Source: Erythrobacter sp.
GTDB lineage: Bacteria > Pseudomonadota > Alphaproteobacteria > Sphingomonadales > Sphingomonadaceae
DNA length: 64,000 nucleotides
Direction: 5' to 3'
Assembly (NCBI GenBank): GCA_002695185.1
Contig: NZOF01000035.1
Location: 1 to 64,000 of the forward strand
This document shows, one piece after another, positions 54,517 through 63,191 of the stretch (positions are counted from its first letter, which is position 1; each line of letters starts with the position of its first letter). The position numbers and the translations under genes are program-made. The notes under the pieces are model-generated. The model searched no databases. It worked only from the letters and a program-made list of their open reading frames with translations, and was not told the origin of the DNA.

Positions 54517-57500
54517 TGACAGACGTCGATATGGGAGAGCAGGCCGCTCCGCAGCGTGAACGCAGCAGGGCTGGGAAGATCGGCAAATGGGCGGTTATCC
54601 TTATTGCTGCTCCAATCCTGCTTGTTATCGCGGCGCTAGTCGTTCTCAATACGCCTTTGGGCGAACGCTTTCTGGCCAGCCAGATAAGCAAGCGTACGTT
54701 TCCAAACGGTCTGGTTATTCGGGTCGGAAGGATCGAAGGTAATATTTACGGCGATGCCGTTCTGCACGACGTGACCCTGTCCGATCCTCAGGGGGTTTTT
54801 CTCACGATTCCACAAGCCGAGATCGACTGGAACCCCCGGGCCTGGTTAGACAACCGGCTCGACATCGATAGTCTATCCGCGCGCAGAGCCACGCTTGCTC
54901 GTCTTCCTGAATTCCTTCCCAGCGAGGAAGAAGGGCCGATCTTGCCCGGCTTCGATATTTCCATCGACAAGCTTCAAGTTGAAAATCTGATGCTGGCACC
55001 CGGCCTCGCGGGAGATACGGCGCAAAGGGTCGACCTGAACGCTCAGGTTCAGGTGCAAGATCGCCGCTTGTTCGTCGATGGCGATGCGCGACTTGGGGAA
55101 CGGGATTCTCTGGCGCTGCTGATCGATGCCGAACCTGATGGCGATAATTTCGACCTCTCCGCCGACATAGAAGCATTCGACGATGGCCCTCTTGTTGCCA
55201 TGCTCGGCCTTCCGCAGGGCTATAGTGCAAAACTGCGAGGCGATGGAACTTGGTCCCGCTGGCAAGGTGGGCTGCTGGTTCGCTCGCCAGAGGAAAGGAT
55301 TGCCGCACTTCGCGTGACGGCCAATGACGGCATTTTCGGGCTGATCGGTAAGGTAGACCCGAGTGATTTCGTGACAGGAACCGTCGCAAATGCGCTGGGC
55401 GAAGACGTTGCTATTCAATCGCGGTTAGCAATCGATGCCCGGAAATTCGATGGTCGCACACGATTGATTGGTCGAGGTCTGCGCTTTGACGGCGAAGGGC
55501 TGATCGACCTGGCTGAAAACAAAGTAACAGATTACCAAATCGATGTCGGATTGCGCGATCCGGCGTTGTTTGGTGAGAGTCTTCGCTTGGAAAATGCGCA
55601 AGCGACTGCCACTTTGAACGGCAGCTTCTCCGCTCTCACGATCGTTCACGAGCTGACAGTAGGGCGACTGATTTCGGGAACGACAAGAATTGGCGGACTG
55701 CGACAGGAAGGGACCGCCCGTTACGATGGCGATAGCTGGACACTTCCGCTTTCTCTGAACGTCGAGCGCATCCAGACGGGCAATGACCTCGTGGATCCGC
55801 GTCTTGTGAACGGAAACGGGCGAGGCCAGCTTGTGCTTTCGGGAAATCAGCTTCTCGCCAACAACCTGAGAATTGCATTCAAAGGACTTGCTGCGAACTT
55901 GGCTTTGCGCGGGAATCTTGCTTCCGGCCGCTATCAAGTACGGGGCCCTGTACGCGCAGATGGCTTGGCCTTGAACAACGTGGGGACCGCAGGCGGAACA
56001 GCGATGATCGATTTCGATCTCCTTCCTTCTGGATGGAAAATCGCAGCCGATCTCGACGCCCGTATCTCGCCGGTTACGAACGAGACACTTGCCAATCTGG
56101 CAGGCCCGACAGTTCGGGTTCGCGGTGGGGTGGTTACCGGAAGCGGAGCCGCAATCGATTTCACGCGCTTGCGGGTGAATTCTCAAAAGTTACGTCTGGC
56201 AATGGATGGAAGGATCTCGGGATCGACGACCACCCTTGCTGGAAACGGAGAGCATGCCGATTACGGGCCCTTCACAGTTGAGGGTCGTATTGAGAACGGC
56301 GCTCCTACGGCGGAACTGGTCTTCGCGCGGCCGGTCACGGGCCTTGAAGACGTCCGACTGGCCATCGCGCCCACTGACGACGGGTTCTCCATCGATACCG
56401 AAGGCGGCTCCGTATTAGGACCTTTTGCCGGCACATTGGGTCTTCATTCGCCTCAAGGCGGACCGACCCGGATCGACATCGATAGCCTGACCGTTTCCGA
56501 TACCAACGTGTCGGGTGATCTCACCCTGGTCGAGGGCGGAGCGCAGGGAGCATTGGCCCTCGCTGGCGGAGGTCTGGATGGGACCATCGCACTGACGCCG
56601 AGGAGGGAAGGACAAGGCGTCGATCTCGATCTCTCTGCTCGCAATGCCCGCTTCGGCGGAGCTACTCATCTTTCCATCGGTCGCGCTGATATCGATGCCA
56701 CCGGAGTAATTGGTGGTGGTAGTTATACATTCTCCGGTTCCGCAAATGCTCAGGGTCTCCAATATGGAACACTGTTCATCGGCAGAATGGCAGCGCAGGG
56801 CGAGGTGGTGGATGGAGTAGGGAAACTCGATGCGGCCATTTCCGGCCGTCGTGGCAACAGGTTCGCACTCGATTTGAACGCCCAATTCCAGTCCGACAGG
56901 ATTGCATTGGCAGCCGACGGTCAGTTCGCAGGGCGCAAGATCACCATGCCCCGCCGCGCGGTCCTAACCGCCCTAGAGGGCGGGGGCTGGCAACTTGCGC
57001 CGACCCAGATCAATTTTGCCGACGGTGGGGCGATTGCGTCGGGTTCGTTCGGATCCGAACAAACCGACCTCGAAGTCAAACTTGCACGCATGCCGTTGTC
57101 CCTTGTCGATGTCGTTATGAGCGACTTGGGGCTGGGCGGCACAATCTCCGGCGTAATTGATATCCAATCCGTACGTGGTGGTCTGCCCACGGGGACGGCG
57201 CGCGTAAAGGTCAATCAACTGACCCGCTCCGGACTTGTGTTGTCGTCAAAACCTGTCGATCTCTCGCTACTTGCCAGGCTGGAAGAAAATAGCCTCGAGG
57301 CTCGGGCAGTCCTGGCGAATGAGGATATTCAGCGAGGGCGCATCCAGGCTTATATAAACGGCCTTCCCCGGAGTGGCGATCTGACCCAGCGCTTGCGTGC
57401 TGGCCAACTCGATGCGCAGCTACGATATCAGGGTGCCGCTGAGAGCCTCTGGCGACTGGCCGCTATCGACGCTTTCGATCTTACAGGGCCCGCTTCCATC

Positions 57501-58718
57501 GCAGCCAATGCGACCGGCACACTCGCCAATCCCCGGGTACGAGGTACGGTGCGTAGCGAGGATCTACGCGTACGAAGTTCGCTCTCGGGCACCGATATCC
57601 GGGACGTGACCGTCCGCGGGACGTTCGCTGGTTCGCGCCTCAACCTTACGCGTTTTGCAGGGTCAACCGAGAACGGTGGAACGGTAACGGGTAGCGGGAT
57701 TGTCGACCTGGAAGGTCTTGGCGAGCGTGTGGAAGGACGCTTTACAGAAATTCGTGGTCCCACGCTGGACCTGCGCGCATCGGCCCGGAATGCAAGTCTG
57801 CTCAGGGCGAACGGGCTCTCTGCGACAGTGACCGGTCCGTTGCGCATTGTATCCAATGGCCTGGGTGGGACTATTGCTGGGCGCGTGCGTATCAATCGGG
57901 CTAGTTGGCGATTGGCGAGCGCAGCGGAGGATATGCGTCTTCCGGTCATCGCCACTCGCGAAATTAATGCACCTTCGGACCGTGCCCCGGTTGTCGCGCC
58001 GGGACGTCCCTGGCGTTACCTGATCAATGCCTCGGGCAACAGTCGTATCGATGTCGACGGTATGGGACTGGAAAGCGAATGGGGTGCAGATATCATCCTT
58101 CGCGGTACGACTGACGATCCCCGCATCGGCGGCAGCGCGCAGGTCGTGCGCGGGGATTACACCTTTGCTGGAACACGCTTCGAACTCACGCGAGGCGAGA
58201 TCAACTTCGACGAGAATACGGAGATAGATCCCTCGCTCGATATCCGTGCTGAAACCGAACGTGACGGTGTCGATGTGGCGGTGACCGTATCCGGTACCGT
58301 ATCGCAGACGGAAATCGCGTTTACTTCGGATCCGGCACTGCCGGAGGAAGAAATCCTCGCTCGTCTGCTGTTCGGCGGGTCAATTACAACGCTTTCGGCT
58401 ACCGATGCGCTGCAACTCGGCGCAGCAGTAGCCAGCCTACGTGGCGGTGGTGGGCTCGATCCTATCAATCAGCTGAGAAGCGCAATCGGTCTGGACCGGC
58501 TGCGCATCGTTTCTGCCGATCCGGCTCTTGGCCGGCAAACAGGTGTTGCTCTGGGCAAGAATATCGGCCGCCGCTTCTACGTAGAGATCATCACCGACGG
58601 CCGGGGATATAGCGCTACCGAGGTCGAGTTCCGCATCACCAGCTGGCTTTCCTTGCTAGCAAGCGTCTCGACCATCGGCCGCGAAAGTGTCGTCGCGGAA
58701 GTCAGCCGCGACTACTAG
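54516..58718 (+). CDS. tamB: translocation and assembly module protein TamB
   Basis: 1400 residues. One N-terminal membrane helix (WAVILIAAPILLVIAALVVL, about residues 25-45) anchors a long periplasmic part of beta strands. The C-terminal DUF490/TamB domain includes GTTDDPRIGGSAQVVRGDYTFAGTRFELTRGEINFDE and ends in VEFRITSWLSLLASVSTIGRESVVAEVSRDY. It spans the periplasm with TamA and carries lipids or outer-membrane proteins. TGATG overlap with tamA shows an operon. Length is normal. Confidence 0.95.
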   Translation: MTDVDMGEQAAPQRERSRAGKIGKWAVILIAAPILLVIAALVVLNTPLGERFLASQISKRTFPNGLVIRVGRIEGNIYGDAVLHDVTLSDPQGVFLTIPQAEIDWNPRAWLDNRLDIDSLSARRATLARLPEFLPSEEEGPILPGFDISIDKLQVENLMLAPGLAGDTAQRVDLNAQVQVQDRRLFVDGDARLGERDSLALLIDAEPDGDNFDLSADIEAFDDGPLVAMLGLPQGYSAKLRGDGTWSRWQGGLLVRSPEERIAALRVTANDGIFGLIGKVDPSDFVTGTVANALGEDVAIQSRLAIDARKFDGRTRLIGRGLRFDGEGLIDLAENKVTDYQIDVGLRDPALFGESLRLENAQATATLNGSFSALTIVHELTVGRLISGTTRIGGLRQEGTARYDGDSWTLPLSLNVERIQTGNDLVDPRLVNGNGRGQLVLSGNQLLANNLRIAFKGLAANLALRGNLASGRYQVRGPVRADGLALNNVGTAGGTAMIDFDLLPSGWKIAADLDARISPVTNETLANLAGPTVRVRGGVVTGSGAAIDFTRLRVNSQKLRLAMDGRISGSTTTLAGNGEHADYGPFTVEGRIENGAPTAELVFARPVTGLEDVRLAIAPTDDGFSIDTEGGSVLGPFAGTLGLHSPQGGPTRIDIDSLTVSDTNVSGDLTLVEGGAQGALALAGGGLDGTIALTPRREGQGVDLDLSARNARFGGATHLSIGRADIDATGVIGGGSYTFSGSANAQGLQYGTLFIGRMAAQGEVVDGVGKLDAAISGRRGNRFALDLNAQFQSDRIALAADGQFAGRKITMPRRAVLTALEGGGWQLAPTQINFADGGAIASGSFGSEQTDLEVKLARMPLSLVDVVMSDLGLGGTISGVIDIQSVRGGLPTGTARVKVNQLTRSGLVLSSKPVDLSLLARLEENSLEARAVLANEDIQRGRIQAYINGLPRSGDLTQRLRAGQLDAQLRYQGAAESLWRLAAIDAFDLTGPASIAANATGTLANPRVRGTVRSEDLRVRSSLSGTDIRDVTVRGTFAGSRLNLTRFAGSTENGGTVTGSGIVDLEGLGERVEGRFTEIRGPTLDLRASARNASLLRANGLSATVTGPLRIVSNGLGGTIAGRVRINRASWRLASAAEDMRLPVIATREINAPSDRAPVVAPGRPWRYLINASGNSRIDVDGMGLESEWGADIILRGTTDDPRIGGSAQVVRGDYTFAGTRFELTRGEINFDENTEIDPSLDIRAETERDGVDVAVTVSGTVSQTEIAFTSDPALPEEEILARLLFGGSITTLSATDALQLGAAVASLRGGGGLDPINQLRSAIGLDRLRIVSADPALGRQTGVALGKNIGRRFYVEIITDGRGYSATEVEFRITSWLSLLASVSTIGRESVVAEVSRDY

Positions 58719-58727
58719 TTCGGAAGG

Positions 58728-59309
58728 TCAGCCCTGCGACTGTTCGTTCGGCACCAGGACCGTGTCGATCGGAATGATCACGCCGTTGGTTGCTGCTGTC
58801 GCGCTGCTGGCGAAGCTCGCTGAAGATCCGTTGCCGTTGGACACGGTGACATCGTCGCCGTTCTTCGAGAAGGTCACCTCGCCCCCGCCAAGCGTCGTCA
58901 TGGTCACGTCACCCCCCCTGTCATCGATCGCCTTGGCGATGTTTTCCGGAGTAAGGTGTCCGGGCAGGATGTGTTCGCGCAAAAGGCCGACGAGCACGGG
59001 GCGCTGCTCTTCCTGGAGAAGAACCTTGCCGCGTTCTCCCAGAGCTTCGAAAGCCTTGTCGTTGGGCGCCAGCAGAGTGTAGCTGCCGGGGCCGTCGAAA
59101 ACCGAACCAAGCTCGGCCGAAGAGATCGCTCCGTTCAGCAAGGCCATATCAGGCAATTCGCCGAGCGAAGCGGCCATTGTCCGCGTTCCTTCTTCCTGCG
59201 TCGCCGCAGGATTGTCCGGTTCTTCGGTCTCGTTGCTGCAGGCTGGCAAGAGTGCAAAGCCGGAAATTGCTACAGCCAGCGTCATGGGTTTTGCGAATCT
59301 GGATTTCAT
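58728..59309 (-). CDS. fasciclin-domain lipoprotein
   Basis: 193 residues. Signal peptide with lipobox (FALLPAC; Cys24), then an acidic linker and one fasciclin (FAS1) domain: GSYTLLAPNDKAFEALGERGK and LLREHILPGHLTPENI, ending ATNGVIIPIDTVLVP, are typical. FAS1 domains act in cell adhesion and other protein contacts. It starts 14 bp after the stop of the Asn-rich protein on the same strand, so the two are an operon under the EcfG-type promoter. Confidence 0.93.
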   Translation of the reverse strand: MKSRFAKPMTLAVAISGFALLPACSNETEEPDNPAATQEEGTRTMAASLGELPDMALLNGAISSAELGSVFDGPGSYTLLAPNDKAFEALGERGKVLLQEEQRPVLVGLLREHILPGHLTPENIAKAIDDRGGDVTMTTLGGGEVTFSKNGDDVTVSNGNGSSASFASSATAATNGVIIPIDTVLVPNEQSQG

Positions 59310-59323
59310 GAAAGCTCTCTCGT

Positions 59324-60379
59324 TCAGACCAGAAGGTCTATTACTGCCGCTACGAGGCGTGTCTGCGGGTCGACCTGGAAGATACGGCCGTCAGAGTAGC
59401 GATACATGCGATCGGGGGTGTCGTAATACCGATCGCGATAGGAATAGGGCACGTTGTAGACATCATAGCCGCTAGGCATAGGCTGGCCGACACTGATATC
59501 GTCACCTGTGATCAACGCGGCGATCGATGTGATTGCATCGTCCTGAGGGTTCACCCGATAAATGACATTGTCGGCATAGCGATACCGATCGGGTCCGCCG
59601 AGATCGTAGTAATCAACGTAGTAATCGGGAACGTTGTAGCTCCGATATCCCGACGGCCAGATATTCCCTACGCCCAGCGCACCGCCCAGCAGGGGCAGCC
59701 AGCTGGCGATGCCACCATCGTTTCCGTAGCGGACGAGATAGCCATCATTGTAAGCGTAATCGCCCCGGCGGTCGTAATTGTTCAAGCCGAAGAGACTCGG
59801 ACCGTAGTCGAAACCGAATACATTGCGCTCATAGCGATTTCTGACCTGGCCGGGAGGATTGCAGCCGTTGTTCTTCTTCGCGAGCCCGGGCGGGCAGCCA
59901 TTGATCAAGCCGCGTTCGCGATCCTGGGATAGCCAGTTCCCATCCCGTACCCGTTTCGTGTTCTCATAAACGACACGGGCATCGCGGCGGATGTCGCGGT
60001 TCCCCTGTTCCTGAACTCGGTCCCGAATTGCAGCGCTTACGCTCGCCGCATTACCATTCCCGTTACTGCGGTTGCCTTTGGGGGTGCTGACGGCGCCGAT
60101 TGCATTACCGTTCCCAGTGCCACGGTTTGCCTGCGCAGGGCCGCGATCGACCATCCGTTGATCGGCGCCGGGGCCGTTACCATTCCCAGGATTCCCACGC
60201 GGGGCTTTTTGGGGTCCCCGGTCAGCCTGCATCGGGCCACCGTTTGCTTTGTGCTGGGCGGCTGGCGGTTTTCCATTGTCGTTCGGGTTGTTATTGCCGT
60301 TTCCATTGCCCTTTCCTTGGGCTGCGGCGCCGGTGGCGGCGAGCGCGAGGGCTGCCGCTCCTGCCATGAAAATACGCAT
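59324..60379 (-). CDS. Asn-rich exported protein with duplicated C-terminal unit
   Basis: 351 residues from ATG 60379 (AAGGAG 8 nt upstream). A signal peptide ends in GAAAQG. The next part (about 25-130) is low-complexity and rich in N, G, K, P, R. After a short RERGLINGCPPGLAKKNNGCNPPGQ segment come two tandem copies of a Tyr-rich unit (PSGY..YNVP.Y, then DR.YRY.D..I..V.PQ), which I take as an internal duplication. I know similar RcnB-like envelope proteins but no function is clear. It is followed by the fasciclin gene, and its EcfG-type promoter lies at 60404-60429. Confidence 0.85.
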   Translation of the reverse strand: MRIFMAGAAALALAATGAAAQGKGNGNGNNNPNDNGKPPAAQHKANGGPMQADRGPQKAPRGNPGNGNGPGADQRMVDRGPAQANRGTGNGNAIGAVSTPKGNRSNGNGNAASVSAAIRDRVQEQGNRDIRRDARVVYENTKRVRDGNWLSQDRERGLINGCPPGLAKKNNGCNPPGQVRNRYERNVFGFDYGPSLFGLNNYDRRGDYAYNDGYLVRYGNDGGIASWLPLLGGALGVGNIWPSGYRSYNVPDYYVDYYDLGGPDRYRYADNVIYRVNPQDDAITSIAALITGDDISVGQPMPSGYDVYNVPYSYRDRYYDTPDRMYRYSDGRIFQVDPQTRLVAAVIDLLV

Positions 60380-60403
60380 TTCAGATACTCCTTTGGCGGT
60401 AGA

Positions 60404-60429
60404 AACGGCGCGTGACAGGAGTCGGTTCC
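60404..60429 (-). promoter_or_regulatory. EcfG-type stress promoter of the Asn-rich/fasciclin operon
   Basis: On the minus strand GGAAC (60429-60425), 17-nt spacer, CGTT (60407-60404), 25 nt before the start codon. It is the consensus for the general stress sigma factor EcfG and matches the promoter at 27351-27376 in both spacing and elements. Confidence 0.65.
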
Positions 60430-60462
60430 GGTTCATTGCCGAGCAAGCTGGGCGCCCGCCCC

Positions 60463-61062
60463 TTATTGCATTCGGTATAACTTCGCTTCTTCATGCCGCC
60501 GCCGCACCAGCCCTTTGAGAAGCTTCCCGCCTGCGTATCGCCATCTTGCGAATTCCTCTGCGGCTCGCTCGAACTGGCCTTGGATATGCAGTCGGGCCAA
60601 TCGCGCCCTGCGAATGGCGCCGGTATTGTAATGGAAGCTTACGAGCGCATCGAACTGGTTCTGGCTGGTGGCAGCATCCCCGATCGCCGAGGAAACCTCG
60701 CTCGCGTAACGGGTGAGGTCAGTTTCAAACCGTAGGTCGCATTGCTCCTTTGACCAAATGGTGCCCGGACCGATCCCCGAGCCGGTAGTGCCCCAACCGA
60801 TCGTCCAGGGATCGCCGCCGGTGCCCGGATCGGGATAGGCTTCGTAAAGCCCGTCAGGCCGCAAGCGCGCGCAGGATTCGAAGCGCTGGATAAGTTGGAT
60901 TCCGACTGGGGAAATCCTACAGGATGGAGCACATGGAGCACGGTCCTGGGGTAAATCTTCTCCCGCTTGGTCCAGCGCCCCATCCAGAGCATCCACCTCG
61001 GTCTGGCGCAAGCCGCGCCCAAGGATGCGGCGGACGGTATCAAAAACAATCTTGCGGTTCAT
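60463..61062 (-). CDS. phage-type lysozyme (GH24)
   Basis: 199 residues. Residues 1-35 form a helical start (MNRKIVFDTVRRILGRGLRQ). The catalytic core is a T4-lysozyme-like domain: Glu62 in RFESCARLRPDG, then YPDPGTGGDPWTIGWGTT with the Asp and Thr of the catalytic triad, and FDALVSFHYNTGAI. It cleaves peptidoglycan. It has no signal peptide and no holin or phage gene nearby, so a domesticated gene. Residues about 40-50 are encoded by the 61-bp repeat (copy B), read in frame between the N-terminal helix and the catalytic core. ATG 61062, ribosome site AAGGGA. Divergent from the HTH gene. Confidence 0.9.
   Translation of the reverse strand: MNRKIVFDTVRRILGRGLRQTEVDALDGALDQAGEDLPQDRAPCAPSCRISPVGIQLIQRFESCARLRPDGLYEAYPDPGTGGDPWTIGWGTTGSGIGPGTIWSKEQCDLRFETDLTRYASEVSSAIGDAATSQNQFDALVSFHYNTGAIRRARLARLHIQGQFERAAEEFARWRYAGGKLLKGLVRRRHEEAKLYRMQ
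60895..60955 (-). repeat. 61-bp repeat, copy B, within the lysozyme gene
   Basis: Same as 27523-27583 read on the minus strand; seven differences in 61, none in the 34-bp core (60913-60946). In the lysozyme frame it gives DRAPCAPSCRI followed by SPVGIQ; in copy A the same frame gives DRAPCAPSCRI, TGEGIQ. Confidence 0.85.
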
Positions 61063-61139
61063 GGTTGGTCCCTTCTGTGTAGAAAGGCGAAATGATTGGG
61101 CAGATTTTTCGCGAGTAGGAAAATGGAAAATGCCTTGAG

Positions 61140-61193
61140 CTGTAAAGAGCACTTGACTGTAAAGAGCTCTTGTCTGTAAAGATCTCTTTACAG
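61140..61193. promoter_or_regulatory. three-unit operator array before the HTH gene
   Basis: Tandem units of exactly 17 bp: CTGTAAAGAGCACTTGA (61140), CTGTAAAGAGCTCTTGT (61157) and CTGTAAAGA-TC-TCTTTACAG (61174-61193). The last is a perfect palindrome with 9-bp arms, and unit 2 contains AAGAGCTCTT. The array lies 14 bp upstream of the HTH start codon and may cover its promoter (TTGACT 61153, TAAAGA 61177). It is most likely the binding site of the encoded HTH protein. Confidence 0.65.
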
Positions 61194-61207
61194 CAAGCGG
61201 ATGTATC

Positions 61208-61414
61208 GTGAAGAACCGGGTCAAACAGCAACGTGAGGCGAAGGGGTGGAGCCAGGGAGAGCTGGCTCGCAGGCTCGGCGTGTCACGCCAGACAATCAAT
61301 GCTGTCGAGACCGACAAATACGATCCTTCGCTGCCCTTGGCATTGCGCATGGCGAAACTTTTCGCCGTCAGCGTACCAGACCTTTTTATCGACGAGTGGG
61401 AGCCGATCGCATGA
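61208..61414 (+). CDS. small XRE-family HTH regulator
   Basis: 68 residues, almost only an HTH: QQREAKGWSQGELARRLGVSRQTINAVETDKYDPSLPLALRMAKLF, with the recognition helix SRQTINAVE, ending in FIDEW. It is like the YozG/Cro-type single-domain regulators that are often paired with a membrane protein gene. It starts at GTG 61208; the stop overlaps the next start (ATGA). The 17-bp repeat array just upstream suggests autoregulation. Confidence 0.9.
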   Translation: MKNRVKQQREAKGWSQGELARRLGVSRQTINAVETDKYDPSLPLALRMAKLFAVSVPDLFIDEWEPIA

Positions 61415-62058
61415 CAAGCGCCGAACATCGCAACGCAAAATTCAAGAAGCTATTGGTGCCGATCGGTGTGGGCGCATTTACCGGGTTCATAGCGGCCATG
61501 GCATTTTTGCGTTTGACCGATCGCGGGTCCGGGCTTTCCACCTCGGCAGAAATCGCCGGGCTGGTTGGGCTGATATACATCGTTGCCGGCCTTGCTGTCA
61601 TGGGGGGCGCGCTTTTGCCCAAAGCGGGCGCTAAGCTGCTGAACGTGGAAGACGCGGATGAATTGCGCGAGTTGAAGGTTCAGTTGATTTACAGTTCGAT
61701 TGGGATGGCTGCCTTCGGGCTGGCGCTTCTCATCATGGCACTGTCCGGACCTGGCGGCTGGATCGCTCCCACGATGGGAGCCACCCTGACAATCGCGTTG
61801 ATTGCGCTGGGGATGATGCTGTCGAAATTCATGAACCGGCACACTGATGAGTTGCAGCAAGCTCTCTCGCGGGATGCGATGGCCCTGTCCTTCGTTCTCG
61901 TCGGCCTCATCGGTGGTGGATGGGCAATTCTTGCGCATGCGCAGTTGTCGCCGGCACCTGCACCGCTCGATTGGCTGACCCTGGTAGCGGCGACTTTGCT
62001 CGTTGCCGCCTTCTGGGAATCGGGCAAGCGGGGAATGCTTACTCGTGGGCCGAATTGA
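61411..62058 (+). CDS. multi-pass membrane protein of unknown function
   Basis: 215 residues, about six membrane segments (for example LLVPIGVGAFTGFIAAMAFL, AGLVGLIYIVAGLAVMGGAL, LIYSSIGMAAFGLALLIMAL, GATLTIALIALGMMLSKF, ALSFVLVGLIGGGWAILAHA, LTLVAATLLVAAFWES). No known domain is recognised. It overlaps the HTH gene by four bases, so both form one operon controlled by the upstream operator array. Such HTH-membrane protein pairs are frequent and their function is not established. Confidence 0.85.
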   Translation: MTSAEHRNAKFKKLLVPIGVGAFTGFIAAMAFLRLTDRGSGLSTSAEIAGLVGLIYIVAGLAVMGGALLPKAGAKLLNVEDADELRELKVQLIYSSIGMAAFGLALLIMALSGPGGWIAPTMGATLTIALIALGMMLSKFMNRHTDELQQALSRDAMALSFVLVGLIGGGWAILAHAQLSPAPAPLDWLTLVAATLLVAAFWESGKRGMLTRGPN

Positions 62059-62116
62059 GAAGTGCTGTCATTTTCGAGCGTAGCCGCAAGGTGGCTTCGC
62101 CCAGGCTGAATGCTGT

Positions 62117-63049
62117 TTAGACTTCCGCGGCAGCAGGGCGAGTAGTAGCTGCAAGCATTTCGTGAAGCTCATCAAGGGAAACACTGCGATGGTCATGGTC
62201 GGAAATTTTCTGCCATTGCCCAATCCGCACCGCGGCGATGTGAAGATGGTCCATGTCGTCCTGTACCTCGTGGCCGTGGAAGGAACCTGAAGCAGTCGCA
62301 TCGGCGGCAGATATCTCTGCGCAGGGTTCATCACGCAGTGCCGTTACATCGAAGTCCTTATTAAACCGGACGTACACTTCCTGACCGGCGCACCATCCTG
62401 CTTTGCCGGTTGGGCTGCCGATCGTTGCAAGCTGAATTGTGATCTTCGCGCCTTCAGTCAGGCCCAGCGGTTCTGACAGGGAGAGAATGGTTCCGCTCTC
62501 CGATATCGTTCGTAGCCTTGCGGTCGCCTTGCGGCCTTCGCACAAGAGCTTTGCGACCCATACCAATTGCGGCCCCGCGACCGTGCGCGACATCGCGGGG
62601 AAGGGGGGCCCAGACTGGTCCTTTTTGTGAGGGCAAACCGTATCCAGCAATAAGCTGCGCTTTTCCGGCTCTGCGACGATCTCGGTTCCGGCTGAAAATT
62701 CGAGGCCGAGCTTACCATCGCGGACCCAGCGAACACATGTCGTCATTGGCAGGGAGTCTTCGATCACAAGCGACAAGTTATCGCCGTGCTCTGCGGGGAT
62801 TTCTGCCGCGATCATGATCCCGTTCGAGGAAAGGTCCAGGAGCGCGACGTCGTAACTCTGCCCCCGATGGCTTGCTTGCGCGGGCTTGCTTCGCAGATTG
62901 GCGCGATCATCGTTGGCCCGCGATCCTGGCCGACAAATCGCTACTGCGCCCAGTCCCTTAGCTGCGGGATCCTGCTTTCGTCTCTTCTTGAGAATGATGC
63001 GTTCGGCACGACCTTCATCGGCTCGTTCGCCCAGCTTGGTGTGCCACAT
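62117..63049 (-). CDS. PilZ-domain protein
   Basis: 310 residues from ATG 63049, with AAGGCG upstream; a longer frame to 63244 has no family likeness. One PilZ-like domain is clear: RSKPAQASHRGQSYDVALLDLSSNGIMIAAE has the D-x-S-x-x-G motif of c-di-GMP binding, and the arginines upstream may form the RxxxR part. A second, weaker PilZ-like half (ATARLRTISESGTILSLSEPL) follows. The C-terminal 70 residues are without a known domain. Probable c-di-GMP receptor. Its 3' end converges with the membrane protein gene. Confidence 0.8.
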   Translation of the reverse strand: MWHTKLGERADEGRAERIILKKRRKQDPAAKGLGAVAICRPGSRANDDRANLRSKPAQASHRGQSYDVALLDLSSNGIMIAAEIPAEHGDNLSLVIEDSLPMTTCVRWVRDGKLGLEFSAGTEIVAEPEKRSLLLDTVCPHKKDQSGPPFPAMSRTVAGPQLVWVAKLLCEGRKATARLRTISESGTILSLSEPLGLTEGAKITIQLATIGSPTGKAGWCAGQEVYVRFNKDFDVTALRDEPCAEISAADATASGSFHGHEVQDDMDHLHIAAVRIGQWQKISDHDHRSVSLDELHEMLAATTRPAAAEV

Positions 63050-63140
63050 GCTCACGCCTTGTTGCCCCGGAAAGTTTCCATCAACCAAGAGGGATAGGGA
63101 GCTGAACCTAAGAATTGGTATATTGTCGGTCTTCCAAAAG

Positions 63141-63171
63141 AAAAGGCGCCCGGGATTCCCCGGGCGCCTCT
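63141..63171 (-). terminator. terminator of glnA
   Basis: GGCGCCCGGG (63145-63154) pairs with CCCGGGCGCC (63159-63168), loop ATTC; the minus strand then runs into T residues. It lies about 20 bp after the glnA stop codon. Confidence 0.9.
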
Positions 63172-63191
63172 GTCTACGTATTTCTACCCGA

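Noticed and set aside
60463..61062. Prophage remnant around the lysozyme
   Set aside because: No holin, integrase, capsid or tail genes and no attachment site are nearby; a lone domesticated lysozyme is more likely.
61140..61193. Possible CRISPR repeats
   Set aside because: Units are directly adjacent with no spacers, only 17 bp, and stand before an HTH gene; an operator array fits better.
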